From Helicoverpa zea (taxonomy: Eukaryota; Arthropoda; Insecta; Lepidoptera; Noctuidae): 64,000 bases of DNA. Both the position numbers and the translations under genes were made by a program. This document shows positions 9,381-19,959 of the stretch, one piece after another. Location: the NCBI RefSeq assembly GCF_022581195.2, contig NC_061452.1:7943501-8007500 (forward strand), given 5' to 3'. Position 1 is the stretch's first letter. Every line of letters begins with the position of its first letter. The notes below the pieces were generated by a model. That model was not told the DNA's origin, did no database searches, and worked only from the letters and a program-made list of their open reading frames with translations.

Positions 9381-9457
9381 GTTATTTATTAACACTTTTT
9401 AACACTATTTAACAGTGGGAAGACACGATGTGCGATCGTGGCGAGCACTAAAAAGCG

Positions 9458-9603
9458 AATGACGCGTGACAGGAGAACTCCCACCTCGGTGACAGAAGTG
9501 ACTTTTTATTTTTTTTTTATCTACCCTCAAATAAAGTGCGTGAATGGCTACACTAGGCGGTACTACAAGTATTATTTGCTAATCCCGAGGACGAAGCCTG
9601 AGT
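9458..9603. repeat. Right inverted terminal repeat of the DIRS element (5' end in element sense)
   Basis: The segment is the reverse complement of 143-271 plus an outer part matching the ICR at 421-461. It contains a T10 tract that pairs with the A10 tract near 210-220. Confidence 0.9.
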
Positions 9604-12600
9604 ATAATAATAAACTTGCATGCGTATTATAGGAATTATTATGCTATCTATCTAATCTATCTGTTATCTTTATCGCGTTATACGTTAACGACCCCGTCGC
9701 TTAATTTTTTTCTGATAATTAATTGATAATACAGATTTTAGAAAAATAGGACGCTCCTCTAAAATTAGGTAACAAATTAAAAAACAAATCCTCAAACTTT
9801 ATGTAAAAGAGTTTTGCATGGCATAATATTTAAAAATACAAATCATTTAAACCTAGTATAAATATCCATGAGGAAACTCAAAAATACGAATCCATTTTCC
9901 TGTATAGCTAGCCTAAAACGCATCTAATAAGCTCGAATTTATTAGCAAAATACCTCCAAAATATAACATTGTTTCTAGTTTTAAATAAATATCAGATTTA
10001 AAGATCAAAATGGTACACTACACTTTTACATATCCATGTGGCTTTAGCCAGTGTGTTTTACTTTTGAGCCAATAGAAGAATTAATCATAACAAACTGTAA
10101 TTCAGGCCCTGAATTATTGTAATTCTCTATAATGTACCTAATACAATTGAAATAATATCTAGGTACCTTGTTAAATTAGATGTTTGATATTATCTTAAAA
10201 CATCGCCTCATCGTAACCAAGTGGAACAATAAAGTTATAAACTAAGTTATTAATATTTATCTAGGTCTTATAAAATAAATATTAGCGTGCGTAACTGTCG
10301 TTACTTAGCAAATTGTACAATCATCAATCATCAATACAAGCAGTTTGTAGCTCCTGCTATGGGTAGGTACCTCTACCTAACTAAGGAAGATTACTAAGAC
10401 GCAGTCAATAATTCAGTCCTTAGACTCATCCAAGATAGCGGAAACATTGACGATAAAGTGATAAGAACAATAAATTCCTTGTATGTTCAGAGGTGGACCC
10501 TTTGTTCGATCAACTCCTTTGTTTTGAAACAAGGACGCATTGTGTGTAGGACTCACGTAGCGTTTAATTATTTTTATCACGAACCATTTCGTTTGCGTAT
10601 GTAGTATTTACTACAAAGATCTACGACTTATATTGATTGCGTTTTTTTAGTTATTTAACCAAATAAAATTTAGATGAGTACATATTTTATTATACGGATG
10701 GCAAAAGTTACCAACAGACGTTGACATTTCAACATAACGTCGCGCCACCCTGGTCCAATGCATACAAGTGGTTTTATTACAGCCAAGGCAAGCATGCTTT
10801 CCATGTATGACGCAAGTTCTTAAACGCATCCTTATACAAATAAATTCAGCAAGTCGGTAGCTGTTGTTACTTCATCTTTTGAATGTTTATTTGGTGTAAA
10901 GGTGGATGTTGCTCATTCTAGAAGTCGCAAGCGCGACTTCTTGGGTCATAAGTTTAATCCAGAAGTCGAAGAGACTCACAATTTTATCAAATTCTTAAAT
11001 GACAAATCGTACTAACTAATAGCTGGAGATCTGTTAGAAATTTGAATAGTCCCTCTTTTCGCCACATAAGTCTTACCTAGTTACTCGATTGCTACCAGTC
11101 CTGATAAACACTATACTGTGTGACACCTAATTTGCATGAGCAACAGGAAGACGTAATTTAGTATTTCCTAGTTCTTGCACAAAAATACAATGACCATCTG
11201 TACAGGCCCAAATATCCATAAATGGATATTGCTCTAATAAGTGATAATTGTATTATAGTGTGCGGCAGATTGCATACTTGTCTTTAATATTTAGGTTCAA
11301 TTAGGAGAAACCACCTTACTATTGATGCGTAATGAAGCCGCCATTTCCATAAAGTAAATGTTGTCTAATGATGTTATAATAACGATTATTATAGGCACCG
11401 ATTGATGCTTAATTGAAAATTAATGACAAATTGCCTAATTTTATTTCGAACCTATTTTACGAACACTGACAACGAGATTCTTTATTTTAACATTTCAGCA
11501 AAGAAACTTTAAAGCTCTTTTAAGTGATACCTCAATATTTTGCGTCAACATGAATATTTAAGAAGTAAAGCCAGTGCAACTCGAGGAATCACAAATCAAT
11601 TAGTATTCATAGGAAAGTTTAAAGCTGCAAAACTAGGTTTAGAAGTCATATCCGGGACATCAATTTCGATTTGTAAACGACAAACATTTGTAAGTAAGTA
11701 TCTATTTGTGCATTACTTGTACACTCAACTGAATAACAATAAAAATAACGCATTATCAAAATTGTCACAGCTATTTATATTCCATGCGGGTAATACAAAA
11801 CGTGCCATAACACTTATTAATTCTGAGCACAGTGACAACCGCCGTTAGCCTCCTTTGGCTTGCCAGAAAGAAAGTAGTTGCAATCACAGTGGTTTCGATA
11901 CTATCATTCGCTAATTTTTGAGTAAGGTTTCAATCTGTTTGTAAAAATATAGGCAGATACGCTTAAATTTTTTTTTCGGACGAGTCTCAAAAGGCGATGC
12001 AAAATTTATTACTAAAAAGTTATTAAATTGGTTTAACAATAAACCATTTTAAATAAAAATAAACATTAGAGAGAGTGAAAAAACGTAAAATGTCCCCAAA
12101 ATTACCATAATAAGGCAACCTAAACCAAATATGTTTACCTTTATGCTTATGCAATACTCACGCATTTAATCTAATTTTGGAGTAGGGGTGATTCCTATAT
12201 GACGAAAAAGTCAAATTTTAACAAAACCAAACCCAAGCATAGAATACATTAAGTTAAGAAGAACTAACTGGATTTACTACATCATCATCATCATCTGCAC
12301 ACATAATTGAGTTCAGACGTGACTGTAAGAAATGCTGGGAATCTGTAAACACAAACGAATTTCACTTTTTTCGATACTCAGTACACAGAGATAGATAGTT
12401 ACGGTTTAAGTCTGCTTTATCATCTAAGTAACCTTTCTAGTTAGGTAGGCTTTCGCCGGAGACATTTTAACAATTCACCATGATTATAAAATGATGAAAC
12501 AGATAATATAATAAAAATGAGCATCATTGCCCCAATTTTTCCTCAATATCCGAATGTATCGAAATGTTTATTTCAACATGATTAAATTACGTTTTCGTAT

Positions 12601-13344
12601 CAAGGAATGTTTACATTTCAAACATGTACAAATAAATGTAGGAATGTATTTTTAAGTCCTCTTCTTTTTATCTAGTAGGTCAATAAGTATTATTTTGATG
12701 ACGTTATAATTTACAACTAGGTTCCTACGACATTACCTAAATGTTTTGCTAGATAAGGGTAACGACCTGTTATTATTTGCATGTTTTATTTTGCGTAACC
12801 CATATCTGATAAGAAAGTAAAGTCTAATTCTTAATACTAAAGGCAAAATTAAAGGTCAGACGCAAATAATTCAAAAAGATTTAGAGCGACTCAATTAATT
12901 TGGATCAGTAGCGAAAATCGTAACCAATAAGCGAACAAAATAACAGTTCGCCTGCTGGTAACTCGATGTCGTTTCGATGAGAAGTGGGACATCTGACTTT
13001 CTGACCTACACACTGTATTCTTGGTTCTTCAATTACAGAGCAAATTGGATTGTTATGTTTTAATCCAACTTACTGAAGAATAGTTTGGAGTCGTTTGAAA
13101 GGATCTTTCAACGTATAGTGAAAGTTTGCTGTGTTAACTTGGTAAAAAATTGCAGTGCTAAAATGTTTTGTATCACACTTACCGTAACTGAAAAGAAGTG
13201 GTCAGTCCCTCACATGAAGCCTGTCCAAAGGCGAAGCAAATGCGTGCTGATCAGTGAGCGAACAACATTTCACTCGTTTTCGTGTTGAACAAATAAAAAC
13301 TCCGCATTCACATACTAATTAATTTTCGAGAGAAACTGCGCGAC
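9604..13344. other. Non-coding, AT-rich intergenic DNA
   Basis: Only short random frames were found on either strand, without coding composition or clear splice-bounded exons. There is a short (ATC)n run near 12280. No gene is supported here. Confidence 0.6.
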
Positions 13345-13640
13345 GTACGGTATAACGCGCATACGGGTAGCTGTGTGACAGAACACTGAGGTGTGTGGAG
13401 CCGCAGCACGTCCGAGCGAACGAGGCGAGGAGGTGGGCGAGTGACCACAACCGCACGCGGCGCGCGCAGTGAGAGTTGTGCCTTCCTCCAGTTGCGTGTC
13501 TCAGCCACCACGCCGACCACCGAAGGCCGCGGCTGCATCCGCGAGATGCTGCACATGCACCCGCGTCCCGCCGACACCGCGCACCTAGCACTGCGGCGCT
13601 GCGACAATTCTGCTCGGCACCAATACTCACGGGATAAGCG
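13345..13640 (+). other. GC-rich, CpG-rich island with a 97-codon open frame, unassigned
   Basis: This roughly 300-bp block is much richer in GC and CpG than its surroundings. The plus frame from 13393 is open for 97 codons with mostly G/C third positions, and reads CIREMLHMHPRPADTAH followed by LALRRC. A possible acceptor (TTCCTCCAG) precedes its most coding-like part. Minus-strand frames are also long, as expected of CpG-rich DNA, so the strand is uncertain. It could be an exon of an unrecognised gene or a promoter island. Confidence 0.35.
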
Positions 13641-13689
13641 GTACACACAAGACCGTTTTAGCAACGGCCTAATAACATCCGCATAAAAA

Positions 13690-14225
13690 ATGTCGTGTCA
13701 ATCAATCACTATAATTTACACCATCCATATTTTAAATTTGTATGACCCGGTCAATGCGCTGCTGCAGCGGGTGAATCATATTTGTTGACTGATAAAAAAT
13801 ACATCAATATCAACAACAGCAAAAACTATAATAACTACCATATAGGGCTAGGTACTCATAATTTATGTTTATTTATAAAATAGTCGAGTCTCTGTCTCAA
13901 TCAGCGGATTTTTTTTCCACGGAGGTTTCCGAACCAAGCCATTCCTTATTTTCAACATGGAACATGCAAAACACAAACTCGGATTTTCAAAATACCGAGT
14001 GGGCCATTTTCATTATTTCTACTATAGTTTATGCACTGCTTCCAAGTTAGCAGGTAATAAATATTATCATGTTTATTCCTCACCAGCAAGCTTTAGCAAA
14101 ACGCAATTTTGCAAAGCGCTTTATTGAAAATTGATTCCTAATTACTTGTTAAATATCGGCAGACAATTAGTAGGTCAAACAAATTATCTACGTGTCAAAA
14201 TAGACTTATCAGGATATAGCCTTAC
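13690..14225. other. No feature recognised
   Basis: AT-rich sequence with no convincing ORF, RNA gene or repeat seen. Confidence 0.5.
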
Positions 14226-14408
14226 CTAACAGTGGATCTACCGTTAAATTATTACCAGTATAAGAGAACAGATGTTCGTACAGTTGCATAGCACGTGTCA
14301 CTCTTGAACGAGCACGGACCTTGGCCGCTGGTACACCATACGACTTCAACCCTATTATTTCATCCCTTTCTAACTGGCCTTGCAGCTGTATTATTAATCC
14401 CTTTCGCA
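14226..14408 (-). CDS. Possible minus-strand exon, unknown protein
   Basis: The minus frame encodes about 61 residues, including QLERDEIIGLKSYGVP, VRARSRVTRAMQLYEHL and LFSYTGNNLTVDPLL, which reads like a helical natural protein. It ends at a good donor (CTGTTAG|GTAAGG, 14226/14225), after which the frame soon stops. A possible acceptor (GTACCAG) lies just upstream near 14410. No partner exon was identified and no family recognised. It may belong to a gene transcribed divergently from the one beginning near 14583. Confidence 0.35.
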
Positions 14409-14582
14409 CACTGGTACGATGTACGGGGTGCTGGTGTTGATGTAAGGTTGTTAGACGTTGTCACCGGCAACGGTAGTCCGATACACGGCACGCGGCTGCA
14501 TAGCGACCTGACGTGTTCGATAACTTCCAATTGACAATATTTTAAAATAGTTAATTATTGAGAAGTGATATAGACGAACGAA

Positions 14583-14601
14583 ATGGACGACACCACTTCA
14601 T
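14583..14601 (+). other. Possible 5' exon with a six-codon ORF ending at a consensus donor
   Basis: ATG GAC GAC ACC ACT TCA T is followed exactly by GTAAGT. Joined to the acceptor at 16358-16359 before the LDLa gene, the frame would close at once with TGA, making a short upstream ORF in a leader. It may instead splice elsewhere; no transcript evidence is available. Confidence 0.25.
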
Positions 14602-15769
14602 GTAAGTGTATCTTAATTTTATAACAGCTAGAGTCAGTGTTTATGGAGCTGGAGTAGTTCAAGTAGACTTAAGACGATGTTGAAATGCTGGTTTGACCTA
14701 GAAATTGTTCTTGACCTACCATTTGTCTATTTTATATATTAAAATTGTGTTTTGTACCGCGCTAAAAGCATTTGCTATCTTGTTTTGTTTACATTGCGTT
14801 TTAATGTAATTAGTGCATAGTTCGATGTCAAGATCAGTTGAAGTTATTCTTCGATATAATAATTTGTATCAGTACCTCTCCAAACTACATGTTACCTACA
14901 TTTGATAAAAAAAAATGAAGATAGTAAGTAGGCTTGCCACGGAACAGAGCTGAGGTTAGCTGGAGTGTGTAGAACTTTTGATGCGGTTTTACATATTTGT
15001 AGTAACTTGTATTGGAAGGAGTTAATACCAAAATAATTTTAATGTTAATAAAGATACACAGCATTAACGAATCTGTACGAAATAGTAAAATTAAACACTA
15101 TATGGATAACAAAAGAAGTTTAGGATCATTTAATAAAAAGTACATATGAACCTGGAGATTTTAGTTAAAATAGAAAAATACTGCAGAGTGCTGGTAAAGT
15201 GCATCAGATGTATTATTAATTATGTAACAGCTCTCAGCGTTCAGTCGAGGCGGGTGAAAGTTTTCAGTAGGGGAGCCATTTCTAAAATGTGTACAAAACA
15301 TTTCAAAGACATGAGGTACTGCTATAGTTACAATCATTTGATTTCAATACAATCGACTTAACGCAAAAAATGTGCTATGATGGGGCTTTGACACCGTTGA
15401 TGACTAGCGAATTTAAATAAATGACAATATTGTTTGTAATTCTTCAAACCGCTACACTGGTTAATTCTATCAAAGAAACTCTCAAATTAATGAATCACAT
15501 TTGAGAGAAATACTTAGAATTCTCGTTTTTGTGCGTACACAATCTGTTAAAAACGCACTTACATAAGAAAGCTAAACCATCGAATCGATCAAGTGCCTAG
15601 CAGCCACAGCCGCCAAGACTCATGGCGCGTTTTAGGTTTGTTTTCACCTATATATACCAGATTTGACGACAGTTTATTATGAATAATAGCATTGTTATTC
15701 CGGATGACATGATTTTTTTCCGAATAAGCGCTGAATTAACTAATCGAACTGAAGCAGTAGCTACCTATA
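14602..15769. other. No gene recognised
   Basis: AT-rich sequence, possibly intronic if the exon at 14583 belongs to the LDLa gene. Confidence 0.4.
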
Positions 15770-15967
15770 AGGCCTCGGCCTCGAATTTTGCGGGCAGCGG
15801 GGCGGCAGCGGCGGCGGCGCGGGCGGCCACCGAGTGTACCGCTCGTTGCCCGCTCCCGCGCCGCTGTATTCGAGGGCCGGTCCATTTGATTATACGCGTA
15901 AGATCCTGCCGCTCCCGCGCCGCAGCCGCTGCCGCCCCGCTGCCCGCAAAATTCGAGGCCGAGGCCT
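15770..15967. repeat. GC-rich palindromic MITE-like element
   Basis: The left arm from 15770 (AGGCCTCGGCCTCGAATTTT...) and the right arm ending at 15967 are perfect reverse complements for 43 bp and match for about 54 bp with one mismatch. The 198-bp element is about 70 percent GC in AT-rich surroundings. No clear target-site duplication was found. Predicted ORFs here only reflect the GC content. Confidence 0.75.
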
Positions 15968-16416
15968 AAGACCCACAAGACCTGGAAGGGTTAAAAAGAA
16001 AATTAGGGTTGTGAACTGGAAACTATATCATTTACACGCTTCATTAACAGAGATTATGTTACTTCTATATAATTTAGTGAACTCTACACCATGTAAGGGG
16101 GATCTTAATTGGTTAGGTCTTCTTCAGAATCAAATTACTGTTTAATTTGTTACGCGATATTTATTATAATCTATACCTACTTTTACAAGTATAATACATA
16201 TAAGTAACTACATTATTACAAATTGGAACTTACCCAAATGTTTCTAAGGGTGTTTAAGGGGTATCTTTCCCTAAAACATATTTAGAAAGAACAGCTTTTT
16301 ATGAATTGCATCGATAACGTCAAAACCATTAACTACATTTATCATGATTTTTGTTTCAGGATTTAAATTATGTCTATTTATAGAAGTTATGACAAACAAG
16401 CACTTTATAGAACATA

Positions 16417-18781
16417 ATGACCTTATCAGAGAGTTTCGATGGCTCCGTAGCGACAACTGTTAACACCGACAGTTCGGTGAATTTAAACTCACTATATTGT
16501 TCCCATCTTTGGACAAATAGTAACTTACGGAGTGCTATTATTACAGCTCCGCCTAAAGATAGAAATGTGATAACATACTGCTACACATGCAAAGGTAAAA
16601 TAAGAAAATATGAACTGAAGCCACCGAGAAACTTCACGCCACATAATCATTCCACTCCTAACAAAGACGTAACAATAGAAAGAGATGAAGCGGTTGTAAA
16701 TGAACGCCAAGTACAACTTATTGATACAAATGTAAGACAAGATGTTTGTTCATATAACAAAAGCTTTACAAGAGACTTAGAGCCCACAAATGTGGAAAAC
16801 CAACTACGCATTCCTTCCATATCACAACAAATTGATTCCAGCTTTAGACAAAAATACACTTCTTACGAAATGGATACTAATAGTGTGGGTCGACAGAGAC
16901 TGAGAAAAAGCCTGAGAGGTTTTGGGTGTATAATTAATTTTGCTTCGGCTGATAGTCCTGTGAAGAAGAGAACTCAAATACAAGCCTGCTCAATAAGTGT
17001 GATGATTGTAGCTATTGTAATAATAAGTTTTATTTTGGTCAATTTTACTAATCCTAATTTAAAAGGTATGACCAACAAAATTAGTACAACCGTAGTGCCA
17101 ACAAAAAACGTAGATATCAATGAGACGGCGTCAGCTATAACGAAAGTTTATTTGGACCTAGGTTCAATGACAGAGGTCAATACTACAGACGAATATTTAA
17201 CTACAACAGAGTATGATAGTTCTTTCAACATTGATAATTCAACATTAATGAACGTAATATCCAAAATACGTAAGAACATAAGAACATATCCTAAATTTTC
17301 AAGAAAGGCGGATGAATCTGAAAAGCCAAAGGAGGTCAACAACCGAGATTTGTCTCAAAGATTTTGCTCGTGCCAAAGAAACGAAATCTGCATGTTAGAT
17401 GAAAATAGCGGGAAGTCCGTTTGTAGAAAACCTATAGATCATGATGACCCTACAGGTAAGCAGGTTGAATAAATCCTTATATATTAATTATAGCCTCTAG
17501 TTCTTATCGAGAGAGTTGGAGGTTTAATCACCTAACAAGCTCTGATCTTAGACTTTTTTTAATATGCCTCAAACGTGGATTTTCTAAGACGACTGCGACT
17601 GGGCTGGCGTGTCCTCTAAAGCAGGTGCGGGAACGCTAAAACGTCAACCACTTACCGACTCAGGAGTCGAACCTTGTCCAGGGCCAGTGGCGCTTTCGAG
17701 AACTAACTGTTATTTAAGTTCCCATGACAATAGATAACAACAGTATAAAACTCATGTTATATTCCAGGTTGTGGAGGACTATGTGCCTTAGAAACTGAAG
17801 CTTGTCAATTAGTAGATAAAGCACGAGGAGTGCGCGTGTGCCGCTTGCTGACGCTTGTGACGTGCTCGCCAGATGAGTGGAGATGTCGGAATGGCCTCTG
17901 CGTGCCTGCTGAAGCGCGGTGCGATGGTTCAATTCAATGTTATGACCGATCTGATGAAATGTACTGTGGTAAGGTGTCTTAGGTACAAAAATAACGTCCT
18001 ATCTATCTATACCAAAAGGCTATTTCAAACATACTAACAATAATCAAACTCCACCAGAATGCGATCTGACGAAGCAGTTTCGGTGCGGCCACTCCATATC
18101 TTGCTTCTCTCACACGAAATTATGCGACGGAGTAATCGATTGCTGGGATGGGTACGATGAAGTTAACTGCACCACTGGTAAGATATGTAGATTTTGATTT
18201 TATATACATAGGAGGTACCTATGATATATGATACTTAGAATAAATAAATTAGCTGACAGAACTCTTCTACTTACGTTACCTGTGACTATCAAAACCTCAG
18301 GCATCCCCTACAACCACGTTCAAATCGTAAGACTCGTGAGTCGAGAAGTCGTGGAATTTGATATTGGTTCTTAGCTTTTCATCAGCTTGAACCCGACGCG
18401 AAGATAAATGTAGGAATAATTTGACTTCTACCTAATCTTCCAAAATACGCAGTTCGCTTCCTATTATTTTACTGCCTCAACATTGACCCAGTATTCTAAG
18501 GAGAATAGCTGAATCCAAATAATATCTACTGTTTGTTTAATTTTACAGAATGTCCTGCCGATCAATTCACGTGCACTGATGGCCAGTGTATTTTGAGTTC
18601 AAGATTCTGTGACGGCCTGGCCGATTGTGCGGATGGAAGCGACGAACCTGACGGCTGCGGTGGCAGTTGCGGTGCACATGAATTGCGTTGCAGGAATCAA
18701 CGTTGCGTGCCACGAGCTGCGCAATGCGACAATCATGACAATTGTGGCGACCTCACTGATGAACTGCATTGTTCTAAATAA
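16417..18781 (+). CDS. Type II membrane protein with four LDL-receptor class A repeats
   Basis: Four coding exons (16417-17455, 17768-17968, 18058-18177, 18549-18781) give 530 codons; all introns are phase 1 with GT-AG ends. The N-terminal ~188 residues have no signal peptide. A hydrophobic segment at about 191-212 (SISVMIVAIVIISFILVNF) would anchor it with the C-terminus outside. Then come a Thr/Ser-rich stalk, a Cys cluster (CSCQRNEIC ... CGGLC), and four LDLa modules at about 379-413, 414-452, 454-490 and 494-528, each with six Cys and acidic calcium-binding ends (CDGLADCADGSDE in the third). The architecture recalls the non-catalytic part of corin-like type II proteases, but no protease domain follows. 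The start is the first ATG after an in-frame stop, within an exon probably beginning at 16360. Confidence 0.85.
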
Positions 18782-18873
18782 TACCTACAGTAGTGAAATT
18801 GTTTTCTCTCCTATTTAAATTAAACCATCCGTCTCGTGTCTTTCAGCAATAGATGTCAGAGAAACAGTTTTGG

Positions 18874-18879
18874 AATAAA
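18874..18879 (+). terminator. Polyadenylation signal of the LDLa-repeat gene
   Basis: AATAAA lies about 95 bp after the stop codon, immediately before the SINE insertion. Confidence 0.65.
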
Positions 18880-18923
18880 TTGATTTTTATAAACGTTTTC
18901 GTTTAATTCATTTTATTTCAACA

Positions 18924-19163
18924 TCATCATCATCATCCTCCGAGCCTTTTCCCAATCATGTTGGGGTCGGCTTCCAGTCTAACCGGATTCAGCTGAGTAC
19001 CAGCGCTTTACAAGGAGCGACTGCCTATCTGACCTCCTCAACCCAGTTACCCGGGCAACCCAATACCCCTTGGTTAGACTGGTGTCAGACTTACTGGCTT
19101 CTCACTACCCGTAACGACTGCCAAGGATGTTCAATGACAGCCGGGACCTACAGTTTAACGTGC
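18924..19163 (-). mobile_element. 5'-truncated tRNA-derived SINE with 15-bp duplication
   Basis: On the minus strand the sequence ends in GCTCGGAGGATGATGATGATG and matches the 3' part of the SINE at 53889-54251. It is bounded by the perfect 15-bp duplication CATTTTATTTCAACA at 18909-18923 and 19164-19178. It sits about 45 bp beyond the polyadenylation signal of the LDLa gene. Confidence 0.85.
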
Positions 19164-19499
19164 CATTTTATTTCAACAAAAATGTTTAATTTATCTACTA
19201 ACAACCTACTAACCAATTTTTATCCAGGGTTCAATAAAAAAGGGGATCTAGTCCTTAAAATAGGTTGTGGGCACATCCATCCGAAAAGGATGTAAATTCA
19301 CATTCGCAAGGGGTAGTACATAATGGAGTAGTTACCTAAAGAAGTGGTATTAAGAGTATATTAGGGGCTAGATAGGATAGCTACATACATAGGTAGTCTA
19401 TAGGGGAGTATATAGCAGAATTAAATAAAGGACTAGTACACAAAAACATATAAAATAATCTTATTTACCTATATATATATATATATACAACTAAAAACA

Positions 19500-19720
19500 A
19501 TTATAAAATGGCATCAAAAAACTCCTCATCGCTGCCCACCGGGAGGGTACCCAAGAGGCTGGCAGCATTGCCACGTTGGATGGCAATGCTTAATTTTTAA
19601 CCAAAATAAAAACCAGCCTATGGTCACTTGGAGTGTCACCAAGTCGCTTTGCCAGATCTTTAAAAATCAGATGAGCACTTGGACCCCACAGGCCGAGGGT
19701 TTCAACCCCAAACGGCTACT
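19500..19720 (-). pseudogene. Degenerate coding relic, probably transposon-derived
   Basis: The minus strand contains phrases such as WGPSAHLIFKDLAKRLGD interrupted by stops and frame changes. They look like the decayed end of a retroelement ORF, but I could not name the family. A short (TA)n microsatellite at about 19470-19487 lies beside it. Confidence 0.45.
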
Positions 19721-19959
19721 CAAAAATAAATGTGACGTACCTATAATATGTTTATGTAGGTAAGTTAAGTACCTATCTACTGTACCTACTGTTTCACTCA
19801 CATCTTCAGCTGTCCGTTTTCGATTACCCAATATCTGTTTCAAGTAAGTAAACATATCTGAAAACTAAATTAAAATTCTTCTCTGTCATCCGGAAGTTCT
19901 AAATAAAAAAATCTTTGCTGATCGTCTACCTACAATAAAATCATCTGTAGAGCACTAAA

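Larger units (their letters stand above)
73..9603 (-). mobile_element. Complete DIRS-type tyrosine-recombinase retrotransposon (interrupted by a nested LTR element)
   Basis: The gene order on the minus strand is gag, reverse transcriptase/RNase H with a methyltransferase-like tail, then tyrosine recombinase, which is the DIRS order. Both ends carry inverted terminal repeats. An internal complementary region (340-461) is the exact complement of the two outer ends placed side by side, as in DIRS-1, so it fixes the termini: 73-153 pairs with 340-420 and 9563-9603 pairs with 421-461. No long target-site duplication is present, as expected for recombinase-mediated insertion. The word ATAAT begins the element at 73 and also follows it at 9604. 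Without the nested insertion the element is about 5.08 kb, a normal DIRS length. The recombinase frame is intact; the RT/RNase H gene is split by the insertion, so this copy is not autonomous. Confidence 0.93.

Noticed and set aside
13308..13664. Arg/Cys-rich minus-strand protein of 118 residues
   Set aside because: The minus frames mirror the CpG-rich plus strand and lack protein-like order; the plus frame has better codon composition, and even that is unproven.
15679..15978. Ala/Arg-rich ORFs on both strands
   Set aside because: They are produced by the GC-rich palindrome at 15770-15967.
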